Positions 1 to 11,645 of a stretch of DNA of 64,000 bases are shown here, one piece after another. The stretch is taken from contig CAJYVD010000022.1 of assembly GCA_913778495.1 (NCBI GenBank), forward strand, positions 62,001 to 126,000. The letters are read 5' to 3'. Made by a program: the position numbers and the translations under genes. A model generated the notes under the pieces. It was not told where the DNA came from. It saw only the letters and a list, made by a program, of their open reading frames with translations, and ran no database searches. Source of the DNA: an uncultured Pantoea sp. GTDB taxonomy: Bacteria; Pseudomonadota; Gammaproteobacteria; Enterobacterales; Enterobacteriaceae. How positions within the stretch are numbered: position 1 is the stretch's first letter; the number at the start of each line of letters is the position of its first letter.

Positions 1-752
1 TGGCGAAATATTATCGCCAGCAAGGGCGGGCGGCGCTGGAGGCGCGCAAGCTAGCGCTGCTGGGGCAAGAAAGCGTCGGCAGCGTGCCTGCGGTGCTGGG
101 ATTGGTGCTGAGTCAGCAGCCGCCGGTGCATGAAATGCTGTTGATGTCCCGGCTGGCGGGTGTCTCAGCGGCGGAGACGGCAGGTACCGAATCCTTGCGT
201 CAGCAGATCCTTGAGACGCTGCTGGTGTGGCATGGGGTGGAGAGTCAGGGCTTGGTGGGCAATGTGGACAGCGTGCAGCGCAACAGCTGGCCCGCGTGGT
301 ACCGCCAGCGTGTGGAAGTGCTCTGGGCAACGCTGGGTTATCGGGCGCCCGCCTTCTTGACGCTGGAGGATCGCCAGATCCTGTTCCGCAGCCGTGACCA
401 GCTGGCAAAACTGTTTCACGGGTTTGCCGATCCCTGCGTACTGCTGCATGGCAATCTGCGTTTATCTCATGTTCGCTTCGTTACCGATCGCGATCCGCAG
501 GTGGCGATGGTCAATCCGGGCGATATCCTATGGGGCCCGCGCGAATTTGAGCTGAGGCGGTTGTCAGAGCAGGGGGAAGACGCGACGCTGCTGCAAAATT
601 ACCTGCAGCGGGCGCCGGTGTCGGAAGGTTTTCTCTGGCGGCGCTGGCTTTACCAACTCTGGGACTGCATTGAATGCTGGATGGACAGCGGACAGTTTGA
701 CCGTCCGCGTTTCGATTATGCCCGTCAGCAGCTATTGCCCTGGCTGGTCTGA
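1..752 (+). CDS. ycbJ: YcbJ, phosphotransferase-like protein (5' end missing)
   Basis: The reading frame is open from base 3 and runs to a TGA at 750-752, so about 249 C-terminal residues are visible of a protein usually near 297 residues. The start lies outside the window; an internal GTG at 84 is not the real start because coding continues upstream of it. The sequence resembles YcbJ, an aminoglycoside-phosphotransferase-like fold protein of unknown substrate. A kinase-like LLHGN motif is visible around 443-457, followed by a conserved YLQRAP segment and a PWLV end. The 3' end overlaps the convergent elyC gene by 21 bases. The family is assigned from neighbour order and remembered sequence; no substrate can be inferred. 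Confidence 0.85.
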   Translation, partial: AKYYRQQGRAALEARKLALLGQESVGSVPAVLGLVLSQQPPVHEMLLMSRLAGVSAAETAGTESLRQQILETLLVWHGVESQGLVGNVDSVQRNSWPAWYRQRVEVLWATLGYRAPAFLTLEDRQILFRSRDQLAKLFHGFADPCVLLHGNLRLSHVRFVTDRDPQVAMVNPGDILWGPREFELRRLSEQGEDATLLQNYLQRAPVSEGFLWRRWLYQLWDCIECWMDSGQFDRPRFDYARQQLLPWLV

Positions 753-1517
753 CTCAGGCGCTGTGCCGCGGATACGCTGCCAGATCAGACCCAGCGTCTC
801 GTAAATCGCCCGTTCGCTGTGGCTCAGCCACATCGGTGAAGGCAGTACGCGATCCCACAGGCTCAGCGGCGAGCGTATAGCCAGCTGGTTGGCCGGTGCG
901 GCTTGGGGGTTCAAGCCCGCCGCGCGGAAAAAGCGCATGGCGCGCGGCAGATGATTGGCAGAGGAGACCAGCAGGAAAGGGTGCTGCCCCACAATGTGCC
1001 GTACCGCCTGCGCCTCTTCACCGGTATCGTGCGGCTGATCCAGGGTGATGATCGCGCTGGCGGGCACGCCCAGGCTTTCGGCCACCTTTGCCGCCACGGC
1101 GGCATTGCTATAGCGGTTATAGCCTGCCGCAGCCCCGGTAAAGATCATTTTGGCCTGCGGATAGCGGCGCCACTGGCGAACGCCTTCGGTCACGCGGGGC
1201 AAGCTGTTGCCCAGCAGGTTCGATCCTGGCGCCCAGTCGGGGTTGTAAGTGTAACCGCCGCCCAGCACCACAATGTAATCCATGGGCTCGCTGCCGTTCC
1301 AGGTGGCGTACTGCCGCTCCAGCGGCAGCAACAGGCGATCGGCCACCGGATGCACGCTGAGCAATAACAGCAGTAGCCAGCTCAGTGAGATCAAAATTTT
1401 GCCGCTTTTCTGCCAGCGGCTGAACCAGAGCAGCAAAAGTCCCACCGCCATCAATGACAGCAGCAGCGGCAAGGGCAGTAACATCGCGCCAATCCATTTT
1501 TTTAACGCAAAAAACAT
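732..1517 (-). CDS. elyC: ElyC envelope biogenesis factor (DUF218)
   Basis: A 261-residue inner-membrane protein with two N-terminal hydrophobic segments (about residues 13-33 and 41-59) followed by a periplasmic DUF218 domain beginning near the motif DYIVVLGGGY. ElyC (YcbC) in E. coli is about 259 residues and is needed for peptidoglycan and lipid-carrier metabolism at low temperature. The start at 1517 (ATG, Phe-Phe-Ala-Leu) gives the family length. It is divergent from cmoM across 123 bases and convergent with ycbJ, overlapping its end. The role is known only genetically in E. coli; the enzymatic activity of the DUF218 domain is not shown by the sequence. Confidence 0.9.
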   Translation of the reverse strand: MFFALKKWIGAMLLPLPLLLSLMAVGLLLLWFSRWQKSGKILISLSWLLLLLLSVHPVADRLLLPLERQYATWNGSEPMDYIVVLGGGYTYNPDWAPGSNLLGNSLPRVTEGVRQWRRYPQAKMIFTGAAAGYNRYSNAAVAAKVAESLGVPASAIITLDQPHDTGEEAQAVRHIVGQHPFLLVSSANHLPRAMRFFRAAGLNPQAAPANQLAIRSPLSLWDRVLPSPMWLSHSERAIYETLGLIWQRIRGTAPESDQPGQ

Positions 1518-1640
1518 TGAAATTTGCTCCTTTTGTCCGAAAAAACAGCAGCCAGACAGTTACTGCGGTGTGAAAGGTTCATTCTGCCTGAGCCTGTGAC
1601 AAAATAGCATACGTTGAATGCAGCTAACCGGAGTTCCAGC

Positions 1641-2411
1641 ATGCAGGATCGCAACTTTGACGATCTGGCGGATAAATTCGCGCAAAACATTTACGGCACC
1701 CGCAAAGGTCAGGTACGCCAGGCCCTGCTTTGGGATGAGCTTGACGCCCTGTTGCCGAGCTTGCCGCCCGGTCCGCTGACGATATTGGATGCTGGCGGCG
1801 GCGTAGGACAAATCTCATCGGGATTGGCCGAGCGCGGCCACAAAGTGCTGCTGTGCGATCTCTCTGCAGAGATGTTGAAACTGGCTGAAGCGCACGCCGC
1901 GTCGGCAGGCGTGAGCCACAACATGCAATTCAAACAAATTAGCGCGCAGCAGGTGGGCGAACATTTGGATAAGCCGGTTGATCTGGTATTGTTTCACGCT
2001 GTGCTTGAGTGGGTGGCAGAGCCGGAGTTGGTGTTGAAAGCGCTGTGGCAGACGCTGAAACCCGGTGGCATTTTGTCACTGATGTTTTACAACGCGCACG
2101 GCTTGACGTTTCGCACCCTGACGCTGGGCAACTTTGGCTATCTGCGCGCCAATATGACCAAACGCAAAAAGCGCACGCTGTCGCCTGATTTCCCCCGCGA
2201 TCCGCTGGAGGTGAATCATTGGCTAGAAAACTGCGGCTTTGAGATTGAGCGACGCGCGGGCATTCGCGTATTTAGTGATTACATGAAGCCGCAACCCGGC
2301 GCAGGAAAAAGCGTCGAAGAGATCATTGAGATGGAACGGCGCTACTGTCGCCAGGAGCCTTTTTTAAGCCTGGGGCGCTATATCCACGTGACTGCGCGCA
2401 AACCCCGTTAG
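1641..2411 (+). CDS. cmoM: CmoM, tRNA 5-carboxymethoxyuridine methyltransferase
   Basis: A 256-residue class I SAM-dependent methyltransferase. Motif I is seen at residues 48-57 ([10 protein letters not shown]), followed by an acidic residue after the second strand (LLCDLS) and the HAVLEWV segment typical of CmoM (formerly SmtA). It methylates the carboxymethoxyuridine at tRNA position 34, the last step of the mcmo5U pathway. The ATG at 1641 is chosen over an in-frame upstream codon because a GGAG ribosome site sits at 1629-1632 and the product then begins MQDRNFDD as in the family. Eleven bases separate it from mukF, and in E. coli cmoM leads the muk operon, so co-transcription is likely. 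Confidence 0.93.
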   Translation: MQDRNFDDLADKFAQNIYGTRKGQVRQALLWDELDALLPSLPPGPLTILDAGGGVGQISSGLAERGHKVLLCDLSAEMLKLAEAHAASAGVSHNMQFKQISAQQVGEHLDKPVDLVLFHAVLEWVAEPELVLKALWQTLKPGGILSLMFYNAHGLTFRTLTLGNFGYLRANMTKRKKRTLSPDFPRDPLEVNHWLENCGFEIERRAGIRVFSDYMKPQPGAGKSVEEIIEMERRYCRQEPFLSLGRYIHVTARKPR

Positions 2412-2422
2412 AAGGATCAACT

Positions 2423-3745
2423 ATGAGCGAATTTTCCCAGACGGTCCCCGAACTGGTGGCATGGGCGCGCAAGAATGACTTTTCGCTTGCGCTGCCCGTT
2501 GAACGTCTGGCCTTTTTGCTGGCTATCGCGACGTTAAACGGCGAGCGCATGGACGGTGAAATGAGTGAGGGTGAGTTAATCGACGCCTTCCGTCACGTCA
2601 GTAAAGCGTTTGAACAGACCCATGAAACTGTTCAGGTGCGCGCCAACAATGCCATTAACGACATGGTGCGGCAGCGGCTCCTGAACCGCTTCACCAGCGA
2701 GCTCACCGAAGGCCACGCTATTTATCGCCTGACGCCGCTCGCCATTGGCATTACCGATTACTACATCCGCCAGCGTGAATTCTCCACGCTTCGTCTCTCT
2801 ATGCAGCTTTCGATTGTGGCGCAAGAGCTGAAGCGCGCCGCCGACGCCGCAGAAGAAGACGGCGATGAATTTCACTGGCACCGCAACGTCTTTGCCCCGC
2901 TGAAATATTCCGTGGCGGAGATTTTTGACAGCATCGATATGACGCAGCGCCTGATGGATGAACAGCAGCAGGCGGTGAAAAATGATATTGCCGATCTGCT
3001 CAACAAAGACTGGCGCGCCGCGATCTCCAGCTGCGAGCTGCTGCTGTCTGAAACCTCCGGCACGCTGCGTGAACTGCAGGATACGCTGGAGGCCGCGGGC
3101 GATAAGCTGCAGGCCAACCTGTTACGCATTCAGGATGCCACGCTCAGCAGCCCCGATCTCGGCTTTGTCGACAAACTGGTGTTCGACCTGCAAAACAAGC
3201 TCGATCGCATCATCAGCTGGGGCCAGCAGGCCATTGACCTGTGGATTGGCTACGACAGACACGTGCATAAATTTATCCGTACGGCGATCGACATGGATAA
3301 AAACCGCGTGTTTGCGCAGCGCCTGCGTCAGTCGGTGCAGAGTTACTTCGACAGCCCTTGGGCGTTGACGTATGCCAACGCCGACCGCCTTTACGACATG
3401 CGCGACGACGAAATGACGCTGCGCAACGATGAGGTGATGGGCGAGCTGCCGCCGGAAATGGAATATGAAGAATTCAATGAGATCCGCGAGCAGCTGGCCG
3501 CGATGATTGAAGAGGCCTTGCTGGTTTACAAGCGGGAGCAAAAGCCGCTTCACCTTGCGTCGGTAATGCGTGATTACTTATCGCAGTATCCGCGGGCACG
3601 CCATTTCGATCTGGCGCGTATCGTCATCGATCAGGCCGTGCGGCTTGGCGTAGCCGAAGCAGACTTAGCCGGCTTACCGGCAGAATGGCAGACTATTAAT
3701 GATTACGGAGCCAAGGTGCAGGCACATGTCATCGACAAATATTGA
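2423..3745 (+). CDS. mukF: MukF kleisin of the MukBEF condensin
   Basis: A 440-residue kleisin subunit. MukF bridges the MukB ATPase heads and binds two MukE dimers in the condensin complex that organises and segregates the chromosome. The N-terminal winged-helix dimerisation domain (about residues 1-120), a helical middle region and the C-terminal winged helix are present at full family length. The start at 2423 follows an AAGGA ribosome site. The gene overlaps mukE by 20 bases in another frame, which suggests translational coupling and balanced subunit amounts. Confidence 0.96.
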   Translation: MSEFSQTVPELVAWARKNDFSLALPVERLAFLLAIATLNGERMDGEMSEGELIDAFRHVSKAFEQTHETVQVRANNAINDMVRQRLLNRFTSELTEGHAIYRLTPLAIGITDYYIRQREFSTLRLSMQLSIVAQELKRAADAAEEDGDEFHWHRNVFAPLKYSVAEIFDSIDMTQRLMDEQQQAVKNDIADLLNKDWRAAISSCELLLSETSGTLRELQDTLEAAGDKLQANLLRIQDATLSSPDLGFVDKLVFDLQNKLDRIISWGQQAIDLWIGYDRHVHKFIRTAIDMDKNRVFAQRLRQSVQSYFDSPWALTYANADRLYDMRDDEMTLRNDEVMGELPPEMEYEEFNEIREQLAAMIEEALLVYKREQKPLHLASVMRDYLSQYPRARHFDLARIVIDQAVRLGVAEADLAGLPAEWQTINDYGAKVQAHVIDKY

Positions 3746-4460
3746 ACAAGTGATGCCCGTCAAACTGGCGCTGGCATTGGCAAACCCGCTGTTTCCGGCG
3801 CTGGATAGTCAGCTGCGTGCGGGGCGACACGTTGGCATCGAAGAGCTGGATAACCACGCCTTCTTGATGGACTACCAGGAGTATCTGGAGGAGTTTTACG
3901 CGCGCTACAACGTGGAGTTGATCCGCGCGCCTGAGGGCTTTTTCTACCTGCGCCCACGCTCAACCACGCTGATTCCGCGCTCGGTGCTCTCCGAGCTGGA
4001 TATGATGGTGGGGAAAATTCTCTGCTATCTCTATCTCAGCCCAGAGCGTCTGGCCAACGAGGGCATCTTCACCCAGCAAGAGCTGTATGACGAATTGCTC
4101 TCGCTGGCTGATGAAAGCAAATTGCTCAAGCTGGTCAACCAGCGTTCGACCGGATCGGACCTCGATCGCGCCAAGCTGCAGGAAAAAATGCGCGCCTCGC
4201 TGAGCCGCCTGCGCCGTCTGGGCATGGTGTGGTTTATGGGCAATGACAGCAGCAAGTTTCGCATTACCGAGTCGGTGTTTCGCTTTGGTGCCGACGTGCG
4301 CAGCGGCGATGACCCGCGTGACGCGCAGCTCCGTCTGATCCGCGATGGTGAAGCCATGACGCTGGAGAGTAAAGCAGCGGCAGCGGAAAGTGAGGACTCG
4401 GAAAACGACCTGGACAGTGAACGCGACGCGAACGATAACGCGGAGGATGAAGAAGCATGA
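3726..4460 (+). CDS. mukE: MukE subunit of the MukBEF condensin
   Basis: A 244-residue MukE, the winged-helix accessory subunit that forms dimers on MukF and modulates MukB ATPase and DNA contact. The core ([30 protein letters not shown]) matches the family closely. The C-terminus from about residue 213 is a variable acidic tail rich in Glu, Asp and Ser. The start chosen is the ATG at 3726 ([10 protein letters not shown]), inside the end of mukF; an ATG at 3753 (MPVKLALA) is the shorter alternative. The stop codon shares bases with the mukB start (ATGA at 4457-4460). Confidence 0.95.
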   Translation: MSSTNIEQVMPVKLALALANPLFPALDSQLRAGRHVGIEELDNHAFLMDYQEYLEEFYARYNVELIRAPEGFFYLRPRSTTLIPRSVLSELDMMVGKILCYLYLSPERLANEGIFTQQELYDELLSLADESKLLKLVNQRSTGSDLDRAKLQEKMRASLSRLRRLGMVWFMGNDSSKFRITESVFRFGADVRSGDDPRDAQLRLIRDGEAMTLESKAAAAESEDSENDLDSERDANDNAEDEEA

Positions 4461-7400
4461 TTGAACGCGGCAAATTTCGCTCGCTTACGCTGATCAACTG
4501 GAACGGCTTTTTTGCCCGCACTTTTGATCTTGATGCGTTAGTCACCACGCTCTCGGGCGGTAACGGCGCGGGTAAATCCACCACCATGGCGGCGTTCGTT
4601 ACGGCGCTGATCCCCGATCTCACCCTGCTGCACTTCCGCAATACCACGGAAGCGGGAGCGACCTCAGGATCGCGCGACAAAGGCTTGCACGGCAAACTGC
4701 GCGCCGGCGTCTGCTATTCCGTGTTGGATGTTATCAACTCCCGTCATCAGCGGGTGATCGTCGGCGTGCGCCTGCAACAGGTGGCGGGACGCGACAAAAA
4801 GGTGGACATCAAGCCGTTCAGTATCCACGGCTTGCCCAGCGATGCGCAGCCCACGGACATGCTGACGGAAATCCTCAACAGTCGTCAGGCGCGCGTCCTG
4901 CCGCTGGCCGAGGTGAAAGAGCGCGTCGAGGCGCAGGAGGGCGTGCAGTTCCGCCAGTACAACTCGGTTACCGACTACCATTCGGTACTGTTTGAGCTGG
5001 GCGTGGTGCCGCGTCGCCTGCGCACGGCGGGCGATCGCAGCAAATTCTATCGCCTGATTGAAGCCTCGCTGTATGGCGGGATTTCTAGCGCCATTACGCG
5101 TTCGCTGCGTGACTACCTGTTGCCTGAAAACGGCGGCGTGCGCAAAGCGTTCCAGGATATGGAAGCCGCGCTGCGCGAAAACCGCATGACGCTGGAAGCG
5201 ATTCGCGTGACGCAATCCGATCGCGATCTCTTCAAGCACTTAATCTCCGAAGCCACCAGCTACGTCTCCGCCGACTACATGCGCCACGCGAACGAGCGCC
5301 GCATTCATTTGGATGGCGCGCTGCAACTGCGCAACGAGCTGTTTACGGCGCGGAATCAGCTCAGTTCAGAGCAGTATCGCCATATTGAAATGGCGCGCGA
5401 ACTGTCGGAGCACACCGGTGCCGAGAGCGATCTGGAAACCGATTACCAGGCGGCGAGCGATCACCTGAATCTGGTGCAGACCGCGATGCGTCAGCAGGAG
5501 AAAATTACCCGTTACGACGCCGATCTGGAAGAGCTGACGTACCGCCTCGAAGAGCAGAATGAGGTCGTTGCGGAAGCGCGTGAAGTGCAGGAAGAGAATG
5601 AAGCGCGCGTCGAAGCGGCTGAAATTGAGGTCGACGAGCTCAAGAGCCAGCTGGCGGATTTCCAGCAGGCGCTGGATGTACAGCAAACGCGCGCCATTCA
5701 ATATCAGCAGGCGCTTCAGGCGCTGGAGAAAGCACGGGCGCAATGCCAGCTGCCAGATTTAACCATTGATAATGCGGCGGAATGGCAGGAAGTTTTCCAG
5801 GCGCGCGAAGAAGAAGCGACCGATCGCCTGCTGCGTCTGGAACAGAAACTCAGTGTGGCAGAAGCCGCCCACGGCCAGTTTGAACAGGCTCTGGCGCTGG
5901 TGACCAGTATTGCTGGCGAGGTGAGCCGCCAGGATGCCTGGCAGGTGGGACGCGAACTGCTGCGTGACGCCGCTAACCAGCGACATCACGCCGATCAGCT
6001 CTCTTCGCTGCGCCTGCGCCTTAATGAGCTTGAGACGCGTCTGCGTGAGCAGCACGACGCCGAACGGTTGCTGGCGGATTTCTGCAAGCGCCAGGGGCAG
6101 CAGTATGATGCGGATGCGCTGGAAGCGTTACAGCGTGAGCTGGAAGCGCAAATTGAACAGCTTGGCGAAAGCGTTGCCGACGCCGGCGAACGTCGGATGC
6201 TAATGCGTCAGGAGCTGGAGCAGCTGCGCGAGCGTATCGCCGCTCTGACGGCCCGCGCGCCGCACTGGCTGGCGGCACAGGAGATTTTAACCCAGCTCAG
6301 CGAGCAGACCGGGCAGTCCCTGACCAGCAGCCAGCACATCACCGAATTTATGCAGCAGCTGCTGGAGCGTGAGCGTGAAACCACCGTTGAGCGTGATGAA
6401 ATTGCGGCGCGTAAGCGCGACGTGGAACAGCAGATCGAACGTCTCAGCCAGCCAGGCGGTGCGGAAGATGCCCGCTTAACCCAGCTGGCGGAACGCTTTG
6501 GCGGCGTGCTTTTGTCGGAAATTTACGATGACGTCACCCTGGATGACGCGCCGTATTTCTCGGCGCTCTATGGTCCATCGCGCCACGCGATCGTGGTGCC
6601 GGATTTGTCGCGGGTGCGCGACTTGCTGGATGGCCTTGAAGAGTGCCCGGAAGACCTCTACCTGGTTGAGGGCGATCCGCAATCCTTCGACGACAGCGTA
6701 TTTAGCGTAGACGAGCTGGACAACGCGGTGGTGGTGAAAGTCGCGGATCGCCAGTGGCGCTATTCGCGCTTCCCAAAAGTGCCGCTGTTTGGCCGTGCGG
6801 CCCGGGAAAATCAGCTTGAGCTGCTGAGCAACGAACGCGATCGTCTGGCCGAGCGCTACGCCACCTTGTCGTTTGACGTTCAGAAAACGCAGCGTTTACA
6901 CCAGTCGTTCAGCCGCTTCATCGGCAGTCACCTGGCGGTGGCGTTTGATGAAGATCCCGAAGCGCAGATGCGGCAGCTTAATAGTCGCCGCGCTGAGCTG
7001 GAACGCGCCTTAGCACAGCACGAGAACGACAACCAGCAGCAGCGCGCGCAGTTTGAACAGGCGCGTGAAGGCGTGGCGCAGCTCAATCGCCTGCTGCCAC
7101 GCGTGAATTTGCTGCTGGACGACACGCTCGCCGATCGCTGTGACGAAATCCGCGAGCGGGTAGAAGAAGCCCAGGACGCGGCGCGCTTCCTGCATCAGCA
7201 CGGCAGCAAACTGAGCAAGCTGGAGCCGCTGATTGCCGTGCTGCAGAGCGATCCGCAGCAGCATGAACAGCTGCAACACGATTACCAGCAGGCGCAGCAG
7301 CAGCAGCGCGAAGCCCGTCAGCGCGCCTTTGCCCTGACCGAAGTGGTGCAGCGTCGCGCGCACTTCAGCTACGAAGGCTCGGCCGACATGCTGACCGGCA

Positions 7401-8929
7401 ACAGCGATCTCAATGAGCAGCTGCGTCAGCGTCTGGAACAGGCAGAAGGCGAGCGCGGTCGCGCGCGTGAACGTCTGCGTGCGCATCAGGCGCAGCTGAC
7501 GCAGTACAGCCAGGTGCTGGCTTCGCTGAAAAGTTCCTACGATGCCAAACGCGACATGCTGAAAGAGCTGCAGCAGGAGATGCAGGACATTGGCGTGCAA
7601 GCCGATGCCAGCGCCGAAGCGCGTGCCCGTGCGCGGCGCGATGAGCTGCACGCCGCGCTGAGCCATAACCGCGCCCGCCGCAATCAGTTGGAGAAGCAGA
7701 TCACCTTCTGTGAAGCTGAAATGGACGGGTTGCAGAAGAAACTGCGCAAGCTGGAGCGCGATTACCACGTCATACGCGAGCAGGTGGTGAATGCCAAAGC
7801 GGGCTGGTGCACCGTGCTTCGCCTGGTCAAAGAGAATGGCGTGGAGCGTCGGCTGCATCGTCGCGAGCTGGCGTACCTGAGCGGTGATGAGCTGCGCTCC
7901 ATGTCGGATAAAGCGCTGGGTGCGCTGCGTTTGGCGGTGGCGGACAATGAACATCTGCGCGATGTGCTGCGCTTGTCTGAGGATCCCAAGCGACCCGAGC
8001 GCAAAATTCAGTTCTTTATTGCGGTCTATCAGCATCTGCGCGAGCGCATTCGCCAGGACATCATTCGCACCGACGATCCGGTTGAAGCCATTGAGCAAAT
8101 GGAGATTGAGCTCAATCGTCTGACCGAGGAGTTGACGGCGCGCGAGCAGACGCTGGCGATCAGCTCGCGCAGTGCGGCGAATATTATTCGCAAAACCATT
8201 CAGCGTGAGCAGAACCGTATTCGTCAGCTTAACCAAGGGCTGCAGGCGGTGAGCTTTGGCCAGGTACGCAGCGTGCGGCTTAACGTCAACGTGCGTGAAG
8301 CGCATGCGACGCTGCTGGATACGCTGTCAGAAGAACATGAGCAGCATCAGGATCTGTTTACCAGCAACCGCCTGACCTTCTCGGAAGCGCTGGCCAAGCT
8401 TTATCAGCGCCTGAATCCGCACATTGATATGGGGCAGCGTACGCCGCAAACCATCGGTGAGGAGCTGCTGGACTACCGCAACTATCTGGAGATGGAAGTG
8501 GAAGTCAATCGTGGTTCCGACGGCTGGCTGCGCGCCGAGAGCGGCGCCTTGTCGACCGGTGAAGCGATCGGTACCGGTATGTCGATTCTGGTGATGGTGG
8601 TGCAGAGCTGGGAAGAAGAGTCGCGGCGCCTGCGCGGCAAAGACATCTCTCCGTGTCGCCTGCTGTTCCTGGATGAAGCCGCGCGTCTTGATGCACGCTC
8701 GATTGCCACGCTGTTTGAGCTGTGTGAGCGTCTGGAGATGCAGCTGGTAATCGCCGCGCCAGAGAATATCAGTCCGGAAAAAGGCACCACTTACAAGCTG
8801 GTGCGTAAGGTGTTTAACAACACCGAGCACGTGCATGTCGTGGGGCTGCGTGGCTTCTCTGCTGATCCCACGCCCGTGCGGGAAACGCCGGCGGAGTCAG
8901 GATTAGAAACAGAAAATTCCTCGCGCTAA
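4457..8929 (+). CDS. mukB: MukB, SMC-like condensin ATPase
   Basis: A 1490-residue SMC-type ATPase, close to the 1486 residues of E. coli MukB. The Walker A motif GGNGAGKS lies at residues 34-41. Two long coiled-coil arms flank a hinge region near residues 650-780. The C-terminal head holds the signature [10 protein letters not shown] near residue 1364 and a Walker B segment LLFLDEA near 1401. With MukE and MukF it extrudes and compacts DNA, and in E. coli it also contacts topoisomerase IV and MatP. It overlaps mukE by four bases and is followed by a strong terminator at 8967. Confidence 0.97.
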   Translation: MIERGKFRSLTLINWNGFFARTFDLDALVTTLSGGNGAGKSTTMAAFVTALIPDLTLLHFRNTTEAGATSGSRDKGLHGKLRAGVCYSVLDVINSRHQRVIVGVRLQQVAGRDKKVDIKPFSIHGLPSDAQPTDMLTEILNSRQARVLPLAEVKERVEAQEGVQFRQYNSVTDYHSVLFELGVVPRRLRTAGDRSKFYRLIEASLYGGISSAITRSLRDYLLPENGGVRKAFQDMEAALRENRMTLEAIRVTQSDRDLFKHLISEATSYVSADYMRHANERRIHLDGALQLRNELFTARNQLSSEQYRHIEMARELSEHTGAESDLETDYQAASDHLNLVQTAMRQQEKITRYDADLEELTYRLEEQNEVVAEAREVQEENEARVEAAEIEVDELKSQLADFQQALDVQQTRAIQYQQALQALEKARAQCQLPDLTIDNAAEWQEVFQAREEEATDRLLRLEQKLSVAEAAHGQFEQALALVTSIAGEVSRQDAWQVGRELLRDAANQRHHADQLSSLRLRLNELETRLREQHDAERLLADFCKRQGQQYDADALEALQRELEAQIEQLGESVADAGERRMLMRQELEQLRERIAALTARAPHWLAAQEILTQLSEQTGQSLTSSQHITEFMQQLLERERETTVERDEIAARKRDVEQQIERLSQPGGAEDARLTQLAERFGGVLLSEIYDDVTLDDAPYFSALYGPSRHAIVVPDLSRVRDLLDGLEECPEDLYLVEGDPQSFDDSVFSVDELDNAVVVKVADRQWRYSRFPKVPLFGRAARENQLELLSNERDRLAERYATLSFDVQKTQRLHQSFSRFIGSHLAVAFDEDPEAQMRQLNSRRAELERALAQHENDNQQQRAQFEQAREGVAQLNRLLPRVNLLLDDTLADRCDEIRERVEEAQDAARFLHQHGSKLSKLEPLIAVLQSDPQQHEQLQHDYQQAQQQQREARQRAFALTEVVQRRAHFSYEGSADMLTGNSDLNEQLRQRLEQAEGERGRARERLRAHQAQLTQYSQVLASLKSSYDAKRDMLKELQQEMQDIGVQADASAEARARARRDELHAALSHNRARRNQLEKQITFCEAEMDGLQKKLRKLERDYHVIREQVVNAKAGWCTVLRLVKENGVERRLHRRELAYLSGDELRSMSDKALGALRLAVADNEHLRDVLRLSEDPKRPERKIQFFIAVYQHLRERIRQDIIRTDDPVEAIEQMEIELNRLTEELTAREQTLAISSRSAANIIRKTIQREQNRIRQLNQGLQAVSFGQVRSVRLNVNVREAHATLLDTLSEEHEQHQDLFTSNRLTFSEALAKLYQRLNPHIDMGQRTPQTIGEELLDYRNYLEMEVEVNRGSDGWLRAESGALSTGEAIGTGMSILVMVVQSWEEESRRLRGKDISPCRLLFLDEAARLDARSIATLFELCERLEMQLVIAAPENISPEKGTTYKLVRKVFNNTEHVHVVGLRGFSADPTPVRETPAESGLETENSSR

Positions 8930-8966
8930 ATCTGGTTAAAAAGCAGCGCGAAGTTTACTCTGTAAG

Positions 8967-9001
8967 CGGCATCTGCCTTGTTGGGCAGATGCCGTTTTTT
9001 A
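8967..9001 (+). terminator. Intrinsic terminator of the muk operon
   Basis: A perfect 11-bp stem (8967-8977 with 8984-8994) has a six-base loop and is followed by a run of six T and an ATT. It stands 37 bases after the mukB stop and before ldtD, so it should end the cmoM-mukFEB transcript. Confidence 0.92.
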
Positions 9002-9079
9002 TTCATATACTCATTAATAAGCAACAGGCAGTACATGGCGAAAACAGGGCGCCGTGTCTTAAGTGAGAAGGGGGCAGGG

Positions 9080-10870
9080 ATGTGGCTGACCAATAAACTG
9101 AAATTCAATCGTGCCGCTGTTGCCTTCGGGCTGGCACTCGCGTTGTCCCCGATGACCATGAGTCAGGCTGCGATCATTGCGGCGCTGTCGGGCACCTCTC
9201 AAGGCAGCCTCTCCGTCGCCGCCAGCCAACACCAGATTCAGAAGGTGCTCAGCGCCAACGATCAACCGTTTTATCTGCCGGGATTAGCCGGGATCTATGC
9301 CGCCCGGAATATGGCACCCCTTTGGCAGGATCGCGAGGCCGTGCAGGCCTTTCAGCAGCAGCTGGCCGAGGTGGCGCTGTCCGGCGTGCAGCCGCAGTTT
9401 ACGCGCTGGGTCGAGCGGCTTACCAATCCGGCCATTCAAGGTCTGGCGCGAGATATCACCTTGAGTGATGCCATGCTGGGCTATCTGCAGTTTGTGGCCA
9501 ACGTGCCTACGCAGGGTGAAACCTGGCTCTACAGCAATGTGCCTTACAAGCTGACGATGCCGCCGCTGTCCGTGGTCAATCAGTGGCAGCATGCCGTAAA
9601 CAATGGGGCGAGCCGCGCATTCGTGCTGTCGCTTGTGCCTCAACATCCGCAGTACGTACCGATGCACCGCGCGTTAAAAACGCTGCTGGCGGATAACCGT
9701 CCCTGGCCGCAGCTGCGCGACAGCGCCACGCTGCGTCCCGGTCAGGTGAGCAGCGATGTGCCCGCGCTACGTGAAATTTTACAGCGCACCGGCATGTTAA
9801 CCGCCGGGCAGACGCCTGCGCCGACGCCAGAGACGCAACCCGCCAGCCAGCCGCAACCGCCGGTGGCGGTCAGCCCCTCGGCAACCAACGTTAACGAGCT
9901 GGCTGCACCGGTGCCGCAGCCGGTAGGCAATGTCGCAGGCACGGAAAATCCCACCGGCGACAATGTGTTCGACGCCACGCTGGTGGAAGGCGTCAAACGC
10001 TTTCAGCACTGGCAAGGGCTCGCTGACGATGGGGCTATTGGCCCGCGCACCCGCGAATGGCTAAATGTCTCGCCGCAGCGGCGTGCTTCGCTGCTGGCGC
10101 TGAACATTCAGCGTCTGCGCCTGCTGCCGGACGATATGCACAATGGCATCATGGTCAATATTCCCAACTATTCGCTGACCTACTACAACAATGGCGCCAC
10201 CATTCTCTCTTCGCGTGTGATCGTTGGTCGGCCGGATCGTAAAACGCCGCTGATGCGCAGTGCGTTAAACAATGTGGTGCTGAACCCGCCGTGGAATGTA
10301 CCCACTACATTGGTGCGTCAGGACATTGTGCCGAAAGTGAAGCAGGACCCGATGTATCTCTATAAGCACGGTTACACGCTGCTGTCGGGCTGGAATGCGG
10401 ATGCAGAAGTGATTGATCCGTCGATGATTGACTGGCAAATGGTCTCTGCGGCGAATTTTCCCTATCGCATTCGTCAGGCGCCAGGTGCCACCAACTCGCT
10501 TGGCCGGTATAAATTCAACATGCCGAGTTCGGATGCCATTTATTTGCACGACACGCCTAACCATGCGCTGTTTCAGCGTGATATCCGCGCGCTCAGTTCC
10601 GGCTGCGTGCGGGTGAATAAAGCCTCAGAGCTGGCCGATCTGCTGCTGCAGGATGTCGGCTGGAATGACAGCCGCATCTCGGACACCCTCAAACAGGGTG
10701 ATACGCGCTATGTGCCCATTCGCCATCGCATCCCGGTGAATTTGTACTATTTAACCGCGTGGGTCGCGGATGACGGGCAGCCGCAGTATCGTACAGATAT
10801 TTACAATTACGATAATCCGGCGCGTTCAGGTAGCCAGGCGCTGGTGAAAGCGGGACAGCTGCTGCTTTAG
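9080..10870 (+). CDS. ldtD: LdtD, murein L,D-transpeptidase
   Basis: A 596-residue periplasmic L,D-transpeptidase that forms 3-3 cross-links in peptidoglycan (YcbB in E. coli, 615 residues). The start at 9080 is preferred because a purine-rich site (AGAAGGGGG) precedes it and a signal peptide follows directly, with likely cleavage after MTMSQA. An ATG at 9035 would add 15 residues. A peptidoglycan-binding domain lies near residues 295-330 ([18 protein letters not shown]). The catalytic YkuD domain carries the LSSGCVRV motif with the nucleophile Cys509 and an upstream HDTPNH segment. A Pro/Gln/Ala-rich linker (about residues 250-285) is lineage-specific. Confidence 0.93.
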   Translation: MWLTNKLKFNRAAVAFGLALALSPMTMSQAAIIAALSGTSQGSLSVAASQHQIQKVLSANDQPFYLPGLAGIYAARNMAPLWQDREAVQAFQQQLAEVALSGVQPQFTRWVERLTNPAIQGLARDITLSDAMLGYLQFVANVPTQGETWLYSNVPYKLTMPPLSVVNQWQHAVNNGASRAFVLSLVPQHPQYVPMHRALKTLLADNRPWPQLRDSATLRPGQVSSDVPALREILQRTGMLTAGQTPAPTPETQPASQPQPPVAVSPSATNVNELAAPVPQPVGNVAGTENPTGDNVFDATLVEGVKRFQHWQGLADDGAIGPRTREWLNVSPQRRASLLALNIQRLRLLPDDMHNGIMVNIPNYSLTYYNNGATILSSRVIVGRPDRKTPLMRSALNNVVLNPPWNVPTTLVRQDIVPKVKQDPMYLYKHGYTLLSGWNADAEVIDPSMIDWQMVSAANFPYRIRQAPGATNSLGRYKFNMPSSDAIYLHDTPNHALFQRDIRALSSGCVRVNKASELADLLLQDVGWNDSRISDTLKQGDTRYVPIRHRIPVNLYYLTAWVADDGQPQYRTDIYNYDNPARSGSQALVKAGQLLL

Positions 10871-10913
10871 TTGTTGATTTAATGACGCTCCTTCCAACAG
10901 TAAAAAACGGCAC

Positions 10914-10947
10914 GTGCCGACGCGAAACGGGGCTTTTGCGTCGGCAC
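10914..10947 (+). repeat. Perfect inverted repeat between ldtD and mepK
   Basis: The arms 10914-10923 and 10938-10947 (GTGCCGACGC and its complement) form a 10-bp stem around a 14-base loop. The T-run comes only about 15 bases later (10960-10965), so this is not a textbook intrinsic terminator. It may still end the ldtD transcript or act as a leader structure for mepK. Confidence 0.6.
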
Positions 10948-10970
10948 ACTGCTATGCGCTTTTTTGCGGG

Positions 10971-10999
10971 TTGACTGTGAATCTTGCTGCGGGTACTGT
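10971..10999 (+). promoter_or_regulatory. Candidate sigma-70 promoter for mepK
   Basis: TTGACT at 10971-10976 and TACTGT at 10994-10999 are separated by 17 bases, 58 bases before the mepK start. The fit to consensus is fair. Nothing shows whether it is the main promoter. Confidence 0.4.
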
Positions 11000-11057
11000 T
11001 CGCCCTTGTGTACTTTTTGCACATATTTTGTCGCTTTAAACTAGGTAACCCCGCAAC

Positions 11058-11609
11058 ATGGCTAATTTTGATTCCCAACGTCGCCGTTTACTCCTGCTTG
11101 GAGGCGCCGCGGCGGGTCTGTCGCTCCTTCCAGGTTCCGCGCTGGCTTCGCTTTCAACCTCTCGTCCTCGCGTATTAACCCTGAGCAACATGCACACAGG
11201 CGAGAAGCTAAAAACGGAGTTTTTCAACGGTAAGCGCTACGACAAAGACGAGCTCGCTCGCCTGAATCACTTTTTCCGCGACTATCGAGCCAATCAGGTT
11301 CGCCATATCGATCCCCACTTGTTCGATCAGCTCTACCGCCTGCAGGCGCTGCTGGATACGCGTAAACCGGTGCAGCTGATATCAGGCTACCGCACGGTGG
11401 CAACCAACAATATGCTGCGCGAGTCGGGGCCGGGCGTGGCAAAGCACAGCTATCACACCAAGGGTCAGGCGATGGATTTCCATATCGAGGGGATCGCATT
11501 GAGCAATGTTCGCAAAGCGGCGTTATCTCTGCGCGCAGGTGGTGTAGGATATTACCCGCGCAGCAACTTCGTACACATAGATACTGGGCCTGTAAGGCAC
11601 TGGTCCTGA
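11058..11609 (+). CDS. mepK: MepK, murein endopeptidase (M15 type)
   Basis: A 183-residue protein of the DUF882/peptidase M15 family (YcbK). In E. coli MepK cleaves 3-3 (L,D) cross-links, which fits its position next to ldtD, the enzyme that makes them. A twin-arginine type signal (SQRRRLLLLGG, residues 6-16) leads to a cleavage region near ALA at 28-30. The expected zinc ligands are visible as His133, Asp140 and His173. The ATG at 11058 gives the family length; its ribosome site is weak (GGTAACCCC). Confidence 0.93.
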   Translation: MANFDSQRRRLLLLGGAAAGLSLLPGSALASLSTSRPRVLTLSNMHTGEKLKTEFFNGKRYDKDELARLNHFFRDYRANQVRHIDPHLFDQLYRLQALLDTRKPVQLISGYRTVATNNMLRESGPGVAKHSYHTKGQAMDFHIEGIALSNVRKAALSLRAGGVGYYPRSNFVHIDTGPVRHWS

Positions 11610-11645
11610 TACCGGCAGCGCTGCGTGTGTCGGTCATGGAGCGCT

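Noticed and set aside
7010-8305. A 431-codon open frame on the minus strand inside mukB
   Set aside because: It is exactly antisense to the well-conserved MukB coiled-coil region, has no family similarity, and long antisense frames are common in GC-rich coding DNA.
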